DNA of 5,432 nucleotides from an uncultured Ruminococcus sp. (GTDB lineage: Bacteria; Bacillota_A; Clostridia; RUG12999): positions 1 to 5,432 of the forward strand of contig CACZTG010000060.1 in the NCBI GenBank assembly GCA_902783995.1. The letters run 5' to 3'. Below the pieces are notes generated by a model. The model was not told the DNA's origin and made no database searches. It saw nothing but the letters and a program-made list of their open reading frames with translations. Of this stretch, positions 4,990 through 5,432 are shown piece by piece; within the stretch, counting starts at the first letter, position 1; the number at the start of each line of letters is the position of its first letter. Position numbers and translations under genes: made by a program.

Positions 4990-5432
4990 TTGGACAGAAC
5001 AAGTGAAATTATAAAAGTAAGCATAAGAGGCGTTGCCGTAAACCTTTTGCTTGTGATTTTCAAAGCGGTTGTCGGATTTACGGCTCATTCCGTCGCTGTT
5101 ATTCTTGACGCCGTGAACAATTTAAGCGACGCTTTTTCGTCTGTTATAACAATATTCGGCACAAAGCTTGCGGGAAAGGACGCCGATAAAAAGCACCCCT
5201 ACGGTCACGGCAGGATAGAATATATTACTTCGTCGGTTGTTGCGGTTATCGTACTTACGGCAGGTATAACCTCACTTAAGGAATCGGTTTTAAAAATTTT
5301 AAATCCCGCCGAAACCGCATATACAGCCATATCGGTTTTTATTATTGCCGCCGCTGTCGCGGTAAAGCTTTTGCTCGGCAAATATTTCAGCAAAAAAGGC
5401 GAGGAGTTTAATTCAGCTTCGCTTAAAGCTTC
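4990..5432 (+). CDS. Cation diffusion facilitator (CDF) transporter, probably Mn2+ efflux (partial, N-terminal 147 codons)
   Basis: This open frame starts at TTG and runs off the right edge. CDF proteins are membrane dimers that export divalent metals in exchange for protons. Seen in the 147 visible residues: a short cytoplasmic N-terminus, TM1 (about 12-34), TM2 (35-58) carrying LDAVNNLSDAFSS (39-51), the cytoplasmic loop with the family hallmark KHPYGHGRIEYI (68-79), TM3 (about 79-97) and TM4 (about 109-125). Aligned by eye with E. coli YiiP, the TM2 half of the transport site is N43-x3-D47 where the zinc transporter has Asp-x3-Asp. An N-D-D-D site is characteristic of manganese CDFs such as MntE, but the TM5 half lies outside the window. 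The gene begins 18 bases after the sirtuin, so the two are probably co-transcribed. Family call firm; metal inferred. Confidence 0.9.
   Translation, partial: MDRTSEIIKVSIRGVAVNLLLVIFKAVVGFTAHSVAVILDAVNNLSDAFSSVITIFGTKLAGKDADKKHPYGHGRIEYITSSVVAVIVLTAGITSLKESVLKILNPAETAYTAISVFIIAAAVAVKLLLGKYFSKKGEEFNSASLKA

Overview
The window looks like a piece of chromosome from an anaerobic, spore-forming Firmicute, most likely a Clostridia member (Oscillospiraceae-like or an uncultured gut relative). Four observations support this: a cysS-mrnC pair as in Firmicutes, a transketolase split into two separate subunits, a CotF-type ferritin-like spore coat protein, and strong AGGAGG-type ribosome binding sites with moderate GC. 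The taxonomy is inference from gene content, not from a database match.

Left block (+ strand, 2-3647): the last 33 codons of cysteinyl-tRNA synthetase (cysS), Mini-ribonuclease III (mrnC), the N-terminal and C-terminal subunits of a split transketolase (532-1377 and 1370-2305, overlapping by 8 bp), and, after a 70-bp gap, the AAA+ replication-recombination ATPase RarA (2376-3647). Spacing of 13, 4 and -8 bp between the first four genes suggests one transcription unit for translation, rRNA maturation and pentose-phosphate carbon metabolism. RarA may be co-transcribed or have its own signals; an imperfect inverted repeat lies in the gap before it. A perfect 13-bp hairpin at 3645-3673 closes the block and is shared with the convergent gene on the other strand.

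Middle (- strand, 3681-4133): a single CotF-like coat protein. Its sequence is a two-fold pseudo-repeat with the pattern E-x29-ExxH in each half, the ligand set of a ferritin-like di-metal four-helix bundle.

Right block (+ strand, 4203-5432): a near-consensus sigma-A promoter with extended -10 (TTGACT, 17-bp spacer, TGATATACT) drives a Sir2-family NAD-dependent protein deacylase (4267-4971). Eighteen bases later comes a cation diffusion facilitator transporter that starts at TTG (4990) and runs off the window. Its metal-site half in TM2 reads N-x3-D, which points to manganese rather than zinc.

There is no mobile element, CRISPR array, tRNA or rRNA. The longest non-coding stretch is the 133-bp divergent region 4134-4266. 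I see no clear new multi-gene system. The observations worth a second look are the locus arrangement, the coat protein's intact metal-ligand pattern and the sirtuin/metal-exporter pair.
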